From Umbilicaria muhlenbergii (lineage: Eukaryota; Ascomycota; Lecanoromycetes; Umbilicariales; Umbilicariaceae): a stretch of DNA of 64,000 nt. The notes beneath the pieces were generated by a model. It ran no database searches. It saw nothing but the letters and a program-made list of their open reading frames with translations, and had not been told where the DNA came from. Both the position numbers and the translations under genes were made by a program. Location: contig KK106982.1 of assembly GCA_000611775.1 (NCBI GenBank), positions 248,001 through 312,000 of the forward strand, written 5' to 3'. Shown here in pieces: positions 9,197-21,909 of the stretch (within the stretch, counting starts at the first letter, position 1; every line of letters begins with the position of its first letter).

Positions 9197-11593
9197 GTTG
9201 ATGATTTTTGTTTTGGTTGGGAGGTCGAGGTGGTGGAAGGTTATGTTGTTTGGAGAAGGTTGGACTGATTGAAGGCTGGGCTGGTGCTGTTGGGATCTTG
9301 ACTGTGCTTTGGTTGTCGGATGGTTATGATCCTGATGGAGATGAAGGCCTTCTTATACACTTTCCCCCGGCTTCGAACTTGTAGGTAATGACGCAACCTG
9401 CACCGTCACAAGGTGAGGCGCGTCCAAGATGCGCGTGCCAGAGTGCCCATCTGAGCTGAGGTCTCTTCAATGTCGATCTTCCCATCCCGCCCTTGCATAC
9501 CTGTACGGTCCGAAGCATTGGACGTGCTCTTCGAGAGAGTCAAACTGCCGTGGTCTCCTCACCATCGCGTACCATGGCGATCTTCAATATCAAGGAATAG
9601 TTTTGGTGGGATTGGTCCGACTATCCTAAAACCATGCACACTGCAGATGGAAGTGATATATGAAGGAAGCCACCTCATCATTGTCGGCGGCTTCAAGCCA
9701 CGGCACCCGCCAGCCACCAACGTAGGAGGAAAAGATCACTGCAGGCATTGAACCAGGGCAGGGTTGAGCAGAGCTTTACGAAACGCCTGTGCCAAGTGGC
9801 GAGGGCAGCCACCCAAGGGGGTGATCAGTTCGATATGCAGGCTTGGTCCCCGGGCAAGCGTCCGACGGAGCTGAAGGTCGCGTACAGGACTGCCAATACT
9901 TGACGCTCGGGTAGGGCATGGGGATTGGAAGTTGGAAAGAGTGCGGCTGCGACGCTGTTGACCTGCGGCAAGCCCGACAGGCATGGCGGCGACGTCACTT
10001 GGGTCCCAGCTGGTATACCGCCAGACGCAGACATACGGCACAGAACATTGACTATGACGACTTTGCGGAAGTCCCCATAAACCCAAAGATAGGCATGGAA
10101 AGATTTGGAGAGATAGAGACACGGGTCGAGTCACTTATTGGCTCTGTTGTCGTGTGACACTCAACAAAAGGCAAAGCCCTTGTCCTGCGGCAACCGCGAC
10201 GTCGGAGAGGGTGTGTGTGTTCGTTTCAGCTCAGACGAAGGTGATAGGACGAGGATGAGGAGAGCCAAGCTCCGGTCCAGAGCCTGGCGCCCGTAATTAT
10301 TCGCCGCCGTGTCGCCCAATTGGTCTCTATTGTAAAGCTGTCGGGACTGACAGCATTCCCAGTGGGTAAGTCACAACGTGCCTCGCACGTTGCTCTGCAC
10401 GCAGGTCAAAGCCCCTCAGAGCGGTGAGCATAGAGATAGGCGGCGGGATGTAGGCGGACCTACAGAGAGCCCAGACGAGCAGTACTCGGTACGGAGTCGA
10501 TGTAGGCATCTGTCGGTACGGTAAGGCACGCTGACTAAGGCCGGGCGGGAGAGGCAGCGCACCTTATTTTCCCTTACCCCACACGACAACGGCGACAGGC
10601 CAGATGCCGCCCGCGCTACTGCAAGACACCGGGTGCAGCCGTGCAGGCGTGGTGTCGAATGCAGAATGCAGAAATCCACCAGAAATCCACCAGAAATCCA
10701 CCACAAATCCACCACAAATCCACCACAAATCCACCACAAATCCACCCTTTCCAGACGGCGATCGTTCCTGCTTCCATGCCTTTGCGCCGGCGCTCCGGCG
10801 TCTCCAGCAAACCTAAGGTCGCCCATTGCAAACCGAAGGGAATGAACCTAATGTGCCATGGGTGGGATGCATCATTGTCTATCACGTCCATCACGTAAAT
10901 CACTGCATCCCTGGAGCGTGGGAACAGCTGAATCGGGAACATGCGCCCTGCCGATTGGAGCGCCTTCCCTGCGCTGCACACGAATTAGGCGATGTTGGAA
11001 GGTCGTGCTCAGTGCTGGACTCTCTTGGTGGAAAGTGGATCCCGTGGCTGCAGCATCTACATATGACCCCGGCCTTGACTCGACGTCGTTGGCAAGCCTG
11101 GCACACTGGCACGCCGGCACGCATGCAATGGAGTTTTTTGCTCCATCCGCATCACGAGGCTAAAGCGGTGCGGCGGAGACGACGGAGACGGGCGACCAGA
11201 AAGCAGAGAGAGGGAACGTAGCGGCGAGGGAAGCGAGATTGGGTCGCGAAGCCTTGCCCTGTACCCTGTGCGCCTTTTCCCCCAACGTAATTCTCGTCAC
11301 ATAAGCTGAAGCAGTCCATGCGCAGTGACGTCCGGGGTAAATGCCGCGAATAACAGTCGTAACCGTAGAAAACGTGGCCAGGGTCAGTGACATGCTTCGC
11401 CCACAAATAATGCTGATACGGCGGTGGCGACTGTGGAAGAGAATACGAGTTCTCATCACACGCGGCACAGGAGATATTGAAAGACGAGAACGACACGAGT
11501 TACCGTCCGATGCTCACACATGAGGGAGTGACAGATGGGAACAAGAATAATATCGTCCCGGATTGAGCCTGCCGCTTTGGTGAAGTCTCCCTT
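9197..11593. other. 2.4-kb region without a supported gene
   Basis: I see no convincing gene. Several open frames of 60-135 codons occur on both strands (for example 9736-10134 and 11152-11496, minus), but none has a recognisable motif and they overlap one another. The 5' end is the promoter of the small secreted protein gene. An 11-bp minisatellite lies at 10670-10746. Confidence 0.45.
10670..10746 (+). repeat. 11-bp minisatellite, seven copies
   Basis: Seven perfect-length head-to-tail copies of an 11-bp unit are present: three AGAAATCCACC followed by four ACAAATCCACC. The single G/C variant splits the array into two blocks, which suggests stepwise expansion. There are no spacers, so it is not a CRISPR array. 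No gene covers it. Confidence 0.95.
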
Positions 11594-12925
11594 CTACGCC
11601 TCCGCTTCTCTCCGAATCGCTGCATGCGGCGCCTCGTGAACCGTTCCGTCCTCCTGCGCCCTCGATGGAAACCAGCTACTGGAGACGTGTGGTGCAGCAC
11701 CTTCGTTTCGAGCCGCCTGGAATGATGGAGGTGGACGACTGCAACTGCCTGGTGGGACTGCATACGCCTGCGCCGCAGAGACTTTGTCGGGTCCCCATGA
11801 AGCGACCATTTCACCAGCCGGTCGGCCTCCATCATAGCTGTTGTTGCCGACGGGACATCCATAGTAGCTGTTATGACCCGGCGGTCTTGGTACGCTTTCT
11901 CTGCGCCGGCGAAGGATCAAAATGAGAAGACCTCCGATGATGGCGCCAACCACGACGAGTCCTAGATCGAGATGAATCAGTGATTGGTCCATGTCTCGAG
12001 TGGCAAGACAGGAACTTACCGCTAACAACGCCGCCTACGATTGCTCCTACCGTTGTTGATGAATTCATGGGTCTAGTAGTAGGAGACGAAAACAAGGTAG
12101 TACTTGGCATCGACACAGTTGCTGTCACAAAGCTGATGCTGACAGCTCGTGCCATGGTCATGCTCATGGAAGAAGCCGACATTGCCATCGGGTCCGTACA
12201 GCCCACAGCAACGCCCATGTCCGACGCCATGGCGGTCGGTGCGGCCATCGAACAAGTCCCACTCAAGGACCTGCTAGCGATGTCGTAACTACTTGTCGCA
12301 CTGAATTCGCAAGAGGGTCGTACCCACCATTACAAACTTCGAAGCTGAGTCTGTTCCGCAAGCGAACTGTCGGACATTGTCATGTAGGACCATGACTGGC
12401 GGTAAGGACTCGCAGCGTTGGACCACCTGACTGTGTTGGGTCCGTGTAGCACGCCGAGTTGCAATCTCCTGTGCGGGAGCTTCAGATGACATCGAACAGT
12501 ATTCTTTCTTGATGAAACCAACCTCCTATGAAGCCAGCCATATCGATGAATCCCACGCTCCAGGCACAATTGCCATTTCCTCCGCCGCATCCCGCGATAC
12601 CAACTGAAGAGCTAGTCATCAAATATTGGCATGTTCCACTGGCCCGACAGATTAGAGCACTGCATGAGCACGTTCCGTCCGCAAACCTGGCATGGAAAGG
12701 CATTCAACGCATACTCTGATTCCCGTTCACATAGCCCCATAGATTGTTCATGCCAGTGGATCTTTCGAGCACCCGGAAACCCGGAGCATCTGTCGGTCTC
12801 GGACTCCATCCCGCGAAATTGGCAGCCTCATTGACAGAAGTCGGTCGGCGGCCCTCCCCAAGTAAGACAGTGTACCGCACTGGCAAATGCCAGGCCCGAA
12901 GAACACGATACCTTGGCGAAAACAT
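11594..12925 (-). CDS. Cys-rich single-pass membrane protein, model partly unresolved
   Basis: The C-terminal half is well supported. An exon ending at 12020 joins across a 58-bp intron (12019-11962) to an exon 11961-11594. It encodes a Ser/Thr-rich stalk (SFVTATVSMPSTTLFSSPTT), a hydrophobic segment (VVVGAIIGGLLILI) with the intron just before it, an RRRRES stop-transfer signal and a cytoplasmic tail of about 100 residues. This matches a common fungal type of Cys-rich ectodomain, Ser-rich stalk, one TM helix and basic tail. Upstream, ectodomain-like stretches are visible (GWSPRPTDAP, WGYVNGNQ, SSVGIAGCGGGNGNCAWS, SACYTDPTQ), but they lie in different frames that I could not link with normal splice sites. 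The gene may therefore be decaying, or the 5' exons may be unusual. The start is not determined; the range begins at the first supportive frame. Confidence 0.45.
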
Positions 12926-15900
12926 CTTGCGGTTGCGAGGTTGCGCAACGATCGATTCTCACAGCGATGAAGCAGAAGTCAAGGCTCGCAATGATCAAGA
13001 GGCTGAAAGGGGAGATGAAGACTACGGCTATCTCATACCAGTGGCTGTCTAACTATATTGGACGCGGGCGGCGGTATACCTTCAAGGGTGTACGAGACGC
13101 GACTGGGGTTGCGGCGCGGACCCATTAGGAACCATCACTGCCTCAAACAAGCAGGTTTGAAAAGCCTGCAAGCCGCCCAGTGCATGGACCAGATGCTTCG
13201 CCTCGACCGGCCGACGATATTTGCAACTGCAGCCAGCCGTGTCGGGTCGCGCATTGTGACTTGAGCAGTTGATAAAGCTGCCTGAGCAGCAGTCACGGCA
13301 GCAATAGTGGTTGTGCTCATAGCTGCCTCAACGTCTTTACTATGACGCTGTACGAAGTCAGTAACTCGGTCGCTGCATGAACACGCCGTCGTGGTCAACG
13401 GTATCCTAGAGCGGTAACATCAGCGCGAGAACATATTGTTACACCGCAGGGGGGAGCTACGAAGTTTCGGACTGAGCCGTGCTTAAGGTACTCGTAAGAT
13501 CTTCCTTGTAGTCTTACCTAAGGTAACGAGTCGAGCTTCATCTCAAATTTTCCCGGCGGGGCGGCACGAAGGCGTTCCTAGATGATAGGTCCGGCACGTG
13601 CAAGGGTCGTGTAAGGCTGACAAATGGGACGGCAGATATGCACCGATAAGCTCAACGACCTCTTGGCTTCAAGATCGCCTGCCTCCACGGCCTCGGCACC
13701 AACAAGCCTCACAGTCAATCGATCTCGGCACCGATATTGTAATTTAACAGGTAATGGAACAGTGGACGGCTTTCGTATTTGTGGCAGCACCTTCTATCCG
13801 ACTTTCCAAAAAACTCATGATCGAATTTGAGCGGTTCAGACACGAGCCACTATCAATTGCCCTGCCCATCACAGAATCGTGGGGTGAATCAGAGAGTCCA
13901 GCTTGTCTCCGGGCAGTATCCGTCGTATCTATCCCCACGCCAAGCTTCAGCTACGTTGCCGCCATCAATTACCCTAAAAGTGAGCCAGGGGCCCTGAGAC
14001 TGTTTGGGTGATTGTGCGTTCCTGCTGTTGGGTCGACCGTACCTGCTTCTGCGTCTGCGTGTACGTCTGCTTCTGCATCTGCATCTTCATATGCTGCGTC
14101 TTCTTCTTTTTCTTCCCCTTCCCTTTGTATTGCGTACAGCTCTTTGACTTCATCAGGAACTCTTACTTACTGCCGAACCCTGCATCCTCTGCATATCCAT
14201 CTTTCTGACGTCAAACCACACCCAGGCTAAGCTGAGTGGCGCGCCAAGCTACTCTGCACATACAACGGTTATAAGATAAGGTATAGCTATAATTAACGTA
14301 CCGTGGAGTCAATGCAGTGCGTGGCGCTTTTACTTCCAGGCTTGTGTTAGATGTCAATGACGATGAAGGGACTGCCGGCAGGCGAGCCGGGAAGACTTGC
14401 ACGGTCGCAGCATCACTTTACGCACATGAACATCATCAACAATCGAAATGGATCGACCACAATTTCGAGTATGCCGAGCGACATAAACGGATCAACTATC
14501 GAAGCTAGCAATTATTACCCCTTTACGGAGTCCTCCCTACCCAATTCACCGACCCCACCGAGTGCCAAACCCCCTCATAGCCCGCCTACCCTCCTTCCCC
14601 CCCCCTCCAACATCCCCTCCATCTCCCTCATAACCCTAACCTCCTCCCCCCTCTCTTCCCCCACCATCTCCCCCGCAACCACCATCCCCTCGCCTCCTCA
14701 TGCCTCCCCTGCCCCGCCAACGCCACCATCAACTCCCGCACACACCCCAAAGCCCGCGGACTATCCCTACCGAGCCCCCTCCGCAGCAGCGGCAATACCC
14801 GCCCTCAGCGGGCGGCAAAAAACCCCCAAAATCATAGATGGCTCAACAGCTTAACAACTCCACACAATCAATAAACATAGAGAAACACCTACCGAACAAA
14901 GTCATAGAGCTAAGCTAGATCTACAAATTACGTCCCCAAAAAGTTTTCAAGTATTTTTTTGACGCTGGCAAGTTTATTGATCTATTGACCTTCTTAGCAT
15001 TCGCATTGATTTTGTCACCCGCGGGAGCCGCCTCCCCATCCCCTCCGCCTCGGCGTACTTACTTCCCCTGCCGATCCCACACCGCCGCGAGATGATTCAT
15101 AACCCCCCACGCCGTACCCGCGTCCAGTCCGTGCCTCCGCCCATCGACCGCGAGCCGCCGGCGGTACCTTACGTCAGCTCCGCCTACTTATACTAGCCGA
15201 GTGGGGTGTGCAGCATGGCTAGAGCGTGCATGGGTGGTCAGGGTGGGTGTGGACGTGCTCGGGCCCGAGAGTTCGTTGCCTGGTGGCGAGGGTGCGGGTA
15301 AAAGGAGGTCCTCGGCGGCTTTTGTCTGTTAGGGAGCCGGGGGTCGTCGGATTGCTGGAGTGTCTGTTTGATGTCGTCGGTGGGCGAGACAAAGGTGATG
15401 GGCTTTGCGTGGCTCGGGGGGACATTGAGATCGAGTTCCAGAAGTTATAATACGCTGGGGTGAGCGCGATTTGGGCGGGAGCCCGATGTGGTCATCTTGG
15501 TGCAAGCGGCGATTTACGGTTGATTGCTAGATGTGATGTCTCGAAATTTGGTAGTTGTTCTCCAGAGAAGTCGTGTTTCTCTTCTACAGCCGTCTTCGTT
15601 TCTGGACCACTTAAAGATTGCTGCCTAAAGATTCACCATCTCTAATGTTGATCCAGCAAGCAACAAGAACTAATAAGACGTCTGGTGTGTCCCGGTATCC
15701 GTTCTTCGAACAATACATGGTGATACCCAATCACCGGTAGTGTAAGATTTCACCATACGCTGCATAACCTTAAAGGTGGAGGTTCGAGAGCTGATTAACC
15801 AATGGACCAATTCCACTTATCCACTATTGAAACACTAGGATAGTAGTCCGAGGTACACATCACTCACAGGCCAACAACCTACGATGGGCATTTAAAGACC

Positions 15901-16100
15901 ATTATCATTATTGCTACCTCATCTATCCGAGTACAAGACTCCCTAAAATGTGACGGCTCATAGCAAGTGTATTTGCAAGTGTATGCGAGGATGAACACAA
16001 AGAAGCGTTTTACATGCTTCGCAACATGGAACGGAGAGGATGTGAGGCAGATTCCTCGTTGATATACCCATAAACGTAGCTTCAACGTCAGATTCAGCAC
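12926..16100. other. 3.2-kb region without a supported gene
   Basis: No recognised gene is seen. A 167-codon frame from an ATG at 14351 encodes a Pro/Ser/Thr-rich low-complexity sequence and may be chance. T/C-rich tracts occur around 14040-14130 and C-rich tracts around 14590-14760. Other frames on both strands are short and mutually overlapping. Some of the 5' part could belong to the unresolved membrane-protein gene. Confidence 0.4.
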
Positions 16101-19100
16101 CTAGCTGAGGTGGAAGTACTGCAATAGCCAGTTGATGAAGGCAGTAATAGCCTCCTCCTCTTCCTGTAGTAGCTTTGTGTCCGAAGATGAACCAACTCCT
16201 GATGTTGCTGAGGCCGCCGGCAGAGAAGAAGGCGCGACAACGATAGACTCCAACGCAGATGCAACTATGGGAGGGACACCGCCCGACGTCAGGGCAGCAA
16301 TGACCGAAGAACTCAGCTGCGGAGCGTCGAGGACGGATGGACTTGAAGTAGCGCTGACCAGGTTAAAGACTGATGCCGTGGAAGCCACCTTTTGCTGATT
16401 GGCAATTGACAACGTCGAGGTAGAGCTGTAGGGTAGCTTTAAAGTCGAGGACAAGGGGTTGGAAATTGCAGATGGCCCCGCAGACGAGACCGGAGAGAGG
16501 AAAGTTTCAGTTGTTGCCTCTGAAACCAAGGCAGAAGGGCCAGACGTTGCAAATGGCACCGCGGACGAGACCGCGGAAGATGAAAGCTCAGTGGTAGCCT
16601 CCAAACCCGAGGATGAATGGCTAGAAACCGCTGGCAGCCCCGTTGATGAGACCGCAGATAAGAAAGTTTCAGTTGTTGCCTCGGAAGTCAAGGTAGAAGA
16701 GCTAGAAAGTGCAGATGGCACCGCGGACGGGGCTGCAGAAAGCGAAAGCTCGGTGGTAGCATCCAAGATCAAGGAGGAGTGGCTAGAAATCGCTGATGGC
16801 CTCGCAGACGCGACTGCAGATGAAAAAGTTCCAGTTGTTGCCTCTGAAGTCGAGGTAAACGGGCTAAAAGTTGCAGATGGCCCCGAAGACATGATCGCAG
16901 GTAAGTAGGTTTCGTTCATGGCTGTCGGTGATGCGCTAGTAGATACTTTGGTACTGGCGGTAGCCGAGGGTGCTGATACTTCCCGAACTAGAGTGATGTT
17001 GCTGGATACCACTGATGAAGTAAGCGAAGCACCAAAGGTTGCTACTGTAGAGTTGGCGTACGGTGGCCTGATGGAGGAGGTAGTGGCCGCCGAGGATGGT
17101 GATGAAGTCTGTACGGTGCTTGGTTGTACATTCACGTTATCAGCTTTGATGATATCGGCAGCCTATAACGAGCTATCAGGTCATTATACACAGGATCCGT
17201 TGGGTGATTAACAGACCTTCTCCGCCACTCCATACACAACTGCTTGCAGATGTGCAGCCGGTATTAAGGGGAATATACCGGCGTCAACAACTCTCAGGTT
17301 CTGTGTACCCCAGACTACCAGGCTTGAATCAACGACTCCGCCTTGTTCCAAGGGCAGCATTGCGCATGTGCCGCTTGGATGGAATTCGGTTCGAATGCCG
17401 TTGTCGATGACTTGATTCAAGGCTGCCTCATCGGCGTCAAACGGTGGCACAAATTGAGCGGCTTGTAACTCGAGCATAGATGGCGCAGCCAGTATCTGAC
17501 GGTTGAATTGTAGTGCCTCGATGAGTACCTGTCTGTCAACAGGATTGGTAAGCCATCGAGGATCAATCAAAGGGGGTTCGAAAGGATCCGGTGAGTTAAT
17601 GTAGCATGTCCCTCTGGAAAATGGATGCATCACAGACACCGTGAGACTGCCAGCATTGTTGTTGATGATTTCATAGGCTGCCACCGTCGTTGCCGCCAGT
17701 CGTTGTACCAGTGACGCCTTCTGAGCGGTATAGCCAGCGATGACCGTGGAATCCAGACCAGCCACCAAATAGTCGGTAGGGTTCTGAACGCTGGCGTTGC
17801 CAAGAATAACTCCAGTGTTGTTGCTAATCAGTGACAGTGGCGGGAAGGCTAGACCGTTTGGAGAGCCAGCTGTCCAAGGCCCTGAGAATGATCAGCCTAC
17901 TCACCCCGGTATTGCGGCCCATCTATTGCGCTGTGTAATAAACATACGCGCAGGATAGATAGACCACTTCTCAGGACAGTGGGCAAGACAGACATACCGG
18001 TTCTTGTGGCGCTGTACTCAGCTTCGGCCTCTGCATTGTAGGTTGCATTTGTTGTAAGCTCAGTCGGTAGAGGAAAGCTTGCGTTGTTGTCTAAAAGCCA
18101 CGTTAACTGGGGATTGCTAGTATCTGGAATTAGAACAGCCTTACATGGGTAGAAAGTACCGACAAGGCAATGGTCTTGTAGGTTGTTGCCGACGCCCGGT
18201 AAGTCGATAGCTACGGTGATGTTATAGGTCTCCAACAACGTAGCCGGTCCAATACCAGAAAGCTGGAGCAACTGAGCAGAATGAAGTGCACCCGCAGCGA
18301 TAATAACCTCCCTCGTGGCGTATACAGCCTGACGGGGCGCTGTAGCATTTGGAGCGAACTAGGATGTATCAGCAGTTTGCAAACAAAGACGGCATGCAAC
18401 GACTGACCTCAACACCTGTAATACGTAAGTTCGGAGTGTTAGCATCTCTGACCGACAACTGCTTGCTCCTCTTCCCAGTGGTGTCTAGAGTTGTGCTCGA
18501 TCCTAGATCAAAACCAAGCCCCTCGCCTGATGCCGGTGCAGAGCCGTCGCCGTTGACGTTGCCTCCGTAGGTTTGGTCGCTAGCCTCCTCATTAGGCGTG
18601 GACCCTTCGATCAGCACCTGGGTCACATGTTGCCCTGTGATGACATGGAAGTTCTCTCTCGTCGCGTAGGGATCGTAGTACGATGCCCTAGCATCGGCAC
18701 GTGTCTGACTGTCTGGGTTCAGGTCGGTTGGCACAAATGATGCACCAGCAGTGGTTCCATCATTCGGGTCGAACGCGGTAGGCACCCCGAGGTAGTTGAG
18801 GGCAGCGAAGAGGTTGACTTGTCTGATGTCTCAGCAAGTCTCGCATACGGACTTTCATTGAGTACTTACCGGATTGAGGATAGAAATAGTTCGGGTAGCT
18901 GACATTGACAGGACCTGAGGTGCCGTGAACAGCAGGATTGTAGTGGATGGAGTACTCGTCTGCGATTTCCTCGGAGTAGACTGGGGTATAGGTTTCGCTC
19001 TAGAATCGTGTCACCATTAGATTCGATACTCGAATGAGTGAAGTTATTTGCTGACCTTCATGAAGTAGGGCAGCAGGCCATCCCAACTCCAACCCGGATT

Positions 19101-19580
19101 CCCAAGAGCTTCCCACGCGTCGAAATCATCTTGACCGCCACGGTTCCAGCACATGGCGTTCAGGATGCTACCACCACCCAGCACCTTGCCCTGTGGCATC
19201 TGACGTACCCCACCATCCAGCTGGGTTTGTGGTACGGTGGTGAGGTCCCAGTCGTAAATCCCACCAATGTCCGCCCCGACGTAGACAGGGATCTCGATGA
19301 CATCTTCCCGTTGATCACTATGTAACGATTAGACGGTTCAACTGGGGTATAGCATTTATCGGATTACTCACGCCTGGCCGGCCTCAATACAGAGGACTTG
19401 GACCGAGCTGTCTTCTGATAGCCGATTGGCTACAACAAGGCCACTGATGCCACAGCCCACAACGATGTAGTCGTAAGATTCCAGAAGAGGTGCGTTGAGG
19501 TCACGGCCTAGGAGATGTACACCTTGGGCAGAGGTTGCTAGAAGAGCGAATGTAGCGAAAATTGCGGACACAGTACCCAT
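16101..19580 (-). CDS. Secreted GMC oxidoreductase with long Ser/Thr-rich tail
   Basis: Seven exons join in frame to 1032 aa: 19580-19372, 19317-19056, 18999-18870, 18817-18408, 18358-17998, 17881-17217 and 17162-16101. Residues 1-20 are a signal peptide. The FAD-binding Rossmann motif is [15 protein letters not shown] (GxGxxG at 42-47), followed by the GMC signature [19 protein letters not shown] and the second signature [16 protein letters not shown]. Active-site His625 (FHPSGT) and His668 (PAAHLQA) are both present, so the enzyme looks catalytically complete. GMC enzymes oxidise alcohols or sugars with FAD and often make H2O2; the substrate cannot be read here. The domain ends normally in VYGVAEKAADIIK, with the last intron inside this element. 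A Ser/Thr/Ala-rich tail of about 350 residues follows, including five 27-residue repeats. The tail ends [16 protein letters not shown], not a clear GPI signal. Cell-wall or matrix attachment through O-glycans is my inference. Confidence 0.88.
16440..16844 (-). repeat. Five 81-bp coding repeats in GMC tail
   Basis: On the minus strand five adjacent 27-residue units begin with [ED]ATT[EG] ([35 protein letters not shown]). Units 1, 3 and 5 resemble each other (ATTxTFxS), as do units 2 and 4 (ATTELSxS), so the array looks like a 54-residue pair amplified about two and a half times. All units are Ser/Thr/Ala-rich and in frame. Confidence 0.85.
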
Positions 19581-21909
19581 TATTACGATTAGGAGGAAGA
19601 TTTGCAAAGATGACAAAGAAAGAAGTGAATGAGAGTCTGTTCTAGTTGGAAAACAACAAAAAAGTGAAATGGTCTCGAACAACGGCGATGCAAAGAGGAT
19701 TGCGGATGGCAGTGATGAGGATGTAGAGATAAAAGAAGTGAGGAGATTTTCAAGTGTTGACGTTTGAGTACGTCTCGCCAAGACTTAATATGCGTCTTAG
19801 GGTTTCCTAAGGCAGAAAGACGCTTCGGCCTTTCGGACATCGGTGCCGCATCCAGTTTCTACAGTGTGAGGCTCCTTCTCGTCTCGGTCGTCAGAACAAT
19901 CAGTGGAAACATCGGAACGTCATCCCCGAAATCATGTCTTGTCAAGCCGTCCCCTCAGGTCAAGTATGATTGGGCGCCGCTGCATCTGGTCAAAGGCACA
20001 CCCAGATCGAGTCGTTGTAGGGGAGATGTGTAATCGACTTAGTCTCCTCTTGGTACAAGCAACTCCAAGGGGGTGTGCAAGGTTTTGCAGGGCTCTTCAT
20101 GATTGACGTACATGTAGTCAGCTACACCTCATGGACGAGTATATGAAATGTGGCGGTTAATTGTCAATTGCATGTTGAAGACGTGGCTATTGGAATGGTG
20201 CCCCAAGTCAGCGCCCAATGCTTACTAGTGCTTTGCCACTTGCTCTCACTGCTATCAGAACTTCTTCCAGCCCTTGCCATGTGCACATGTATGCGAAGCT
20301 TTTGTATACAACCCTTCTCCGCACTCTTGTAGCTAGATCTGCAACTGCCCAGCATTGCAAAATCCACGAGGTTCAGAGCCATATTCGCAGTCGAAGGATG
20401 TATGATAGGGATTAGTTTCGTACCTGAAGGCCTTCGTAAGCGCTGCACAGTCCACTGAAGCTGTTGAACGGTTGTTAGGTAAGACAATTAGGGCATTGCC
20501 AGCAACATCGAAGTTCATCATGGTCCATATCGCTTCAGCACTTGATGCAACGAGTCTTGTTGCCCAACTCAATAGTAGATTCTTCTCCTCGAGGAGCTGG
20601 GCGTTCCGCGGGCGACATTCAACTCCCCAACATCGCCATCGAAATCGCAATGAAAGCGGAGACCTTGGTCTGGGCGCCAAAGGGATGAGCGCAGAGCAAT
20701 CAAGGCAGTCCCAAGAACCAATCAAAAGTTGCAATCAAAAGATGCCAAGTGCGCCGCACGATGTCCATTAGCCAACTGCGTTCTTCCAGGGTCTCCGCAG
20801 CCATACCAGGATGTCGCCCACTGAGGCGCACAAGGATATTGACGACGTCATAGTAGATCTTGCCATTAATATGTGGTTTCAGCAGCAGGAGTACTGATTC
20901 CATTCAACAACCAGTTACCCAGCTTTGCCCTGTGGCATAAAACATTTGACAGTAGAAGCCAGAGCCTATCTCCAATTAAAGAGTCTTCGCAAGGGGGGTA
21001 TATATTTCTTATTTCATCTTGAATCCTTCGCGGGCTTTTAGGTTTCACCGGAATAATGGCTCCTTCCGCAACTTGTCAAGACAGAGTAGGGCAGGCTTCC
21101 AAAATATTTCTGAGAATCTAATTCTGAATGGTGCCAGAAGATTCCCGTAGTAAGAATCACAGTATGTTTCGGTGGAGTTTGGTTCGGCATTAATCGTAAC
21201 ATACCTCCGGCCACTTCCCGCTGAACAAATTCCCTGCACCTGCGGACCATCTTAGTCAAGCTGTTTTAATTTTATTTGATCAGGCATCTCTGAATGGTCG
21301 AACCGGAGGGTGTTTTCTCTTACGTTTTGTCTGACGATTGATGATTCTTCTATTTCTGGCTGGTGCGGCGCTATAAGGCGACGGATACCGAGACGTCCAC
21401 TGTCGCAGGCCTCAAGCTTACTTACTACCACCGACATCTCAAAGCGTACTCCGAGTTGCCCACACATTGATCGCTTGAACCTGTATTTAGAATCGATGAT
21501 TTATGGGACCGAAGAGGCCCATACACTCCGGCTTTGCGTTACTCATAATGTTCCCCATGCTTCTTGATCATGGCGACTTTTCCATGTACTGGTTTCCATA
21601 CTAAGCATTTTATGTTGGTGCAGTTACCTGATAGCTGGCGATCTCCTCCTCAGTATATTGTTTCCCCTTCCTCCTGCATTCATCTGAGCCCAATCAGCTT
21701 GGCTCCACAATTTCTCACTTCCCTATCTGGAACCGCAATTACTGCCCAAAGAAAGCCTGCCTTGAGCGGAAGAGTTCGGTGGAGGGGCCTTCACTATGCT
21801 TGATCAGAAACTGGACAAGCTTCCACGGTTGCTCATCCCCAATAGATGCTATATCGACTTTCCATCTCCAGCTTCTTCCAACGCAAGTCCCGCTTCACCC
21901 TTAACGCAC
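19581..21909. other. 2.3-kb region without a supported gene
   Basis: The left 250 bases are the promoter of the GMC oxidoreductase gene. Beyond that, open frames of 60-135 codons occur on both strands (for example 20333-20734 minus), but none shows a motif, signal peptide or splice pattern I can defend. A faint minus-strand coding look around 20700-20900 could be a relic. The right end is the leader of the four-TM gene, whose frame is open back to an ATG at 21796. Confidence 0.45.

Noticed and set aside
9736-10134. 132-codon minus-strand frame
   Set aside because: No motif, signal or splice pattern; other frames of similar length overlap it.
10670-10746. Possible CRISPR-like array
   Set aside because: Units are contiguous with no spacers and the organism is a eukaryote; it is a minisatellite.
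11152-11496. 114-codon minus-strand frame with several Cys
   Set aside because: No family recognised and no link found to the membrane-protein gene upstream; composition alone is not enough.
14351-14854. 167-codon Pro/Ser/Thr-rich plus-strand frame
   Set aside because: Low-complexity C-rich DNA opens several frames here; no conserved-looking block.
15770-15810. tRNA-like GGTTCGA box
   Set aside because: No matching A box, acceptor stem or cloverleaf could be drawn; similar GGTTCGA strings at about 17387 and 32110 lie inside coding exons.
16459-16908. 149-codon plus-strand repeated acidic frame
   Set aside because: It is the antisense shadow of the 27-residue repeats in the GMC oxidoreductase tail.
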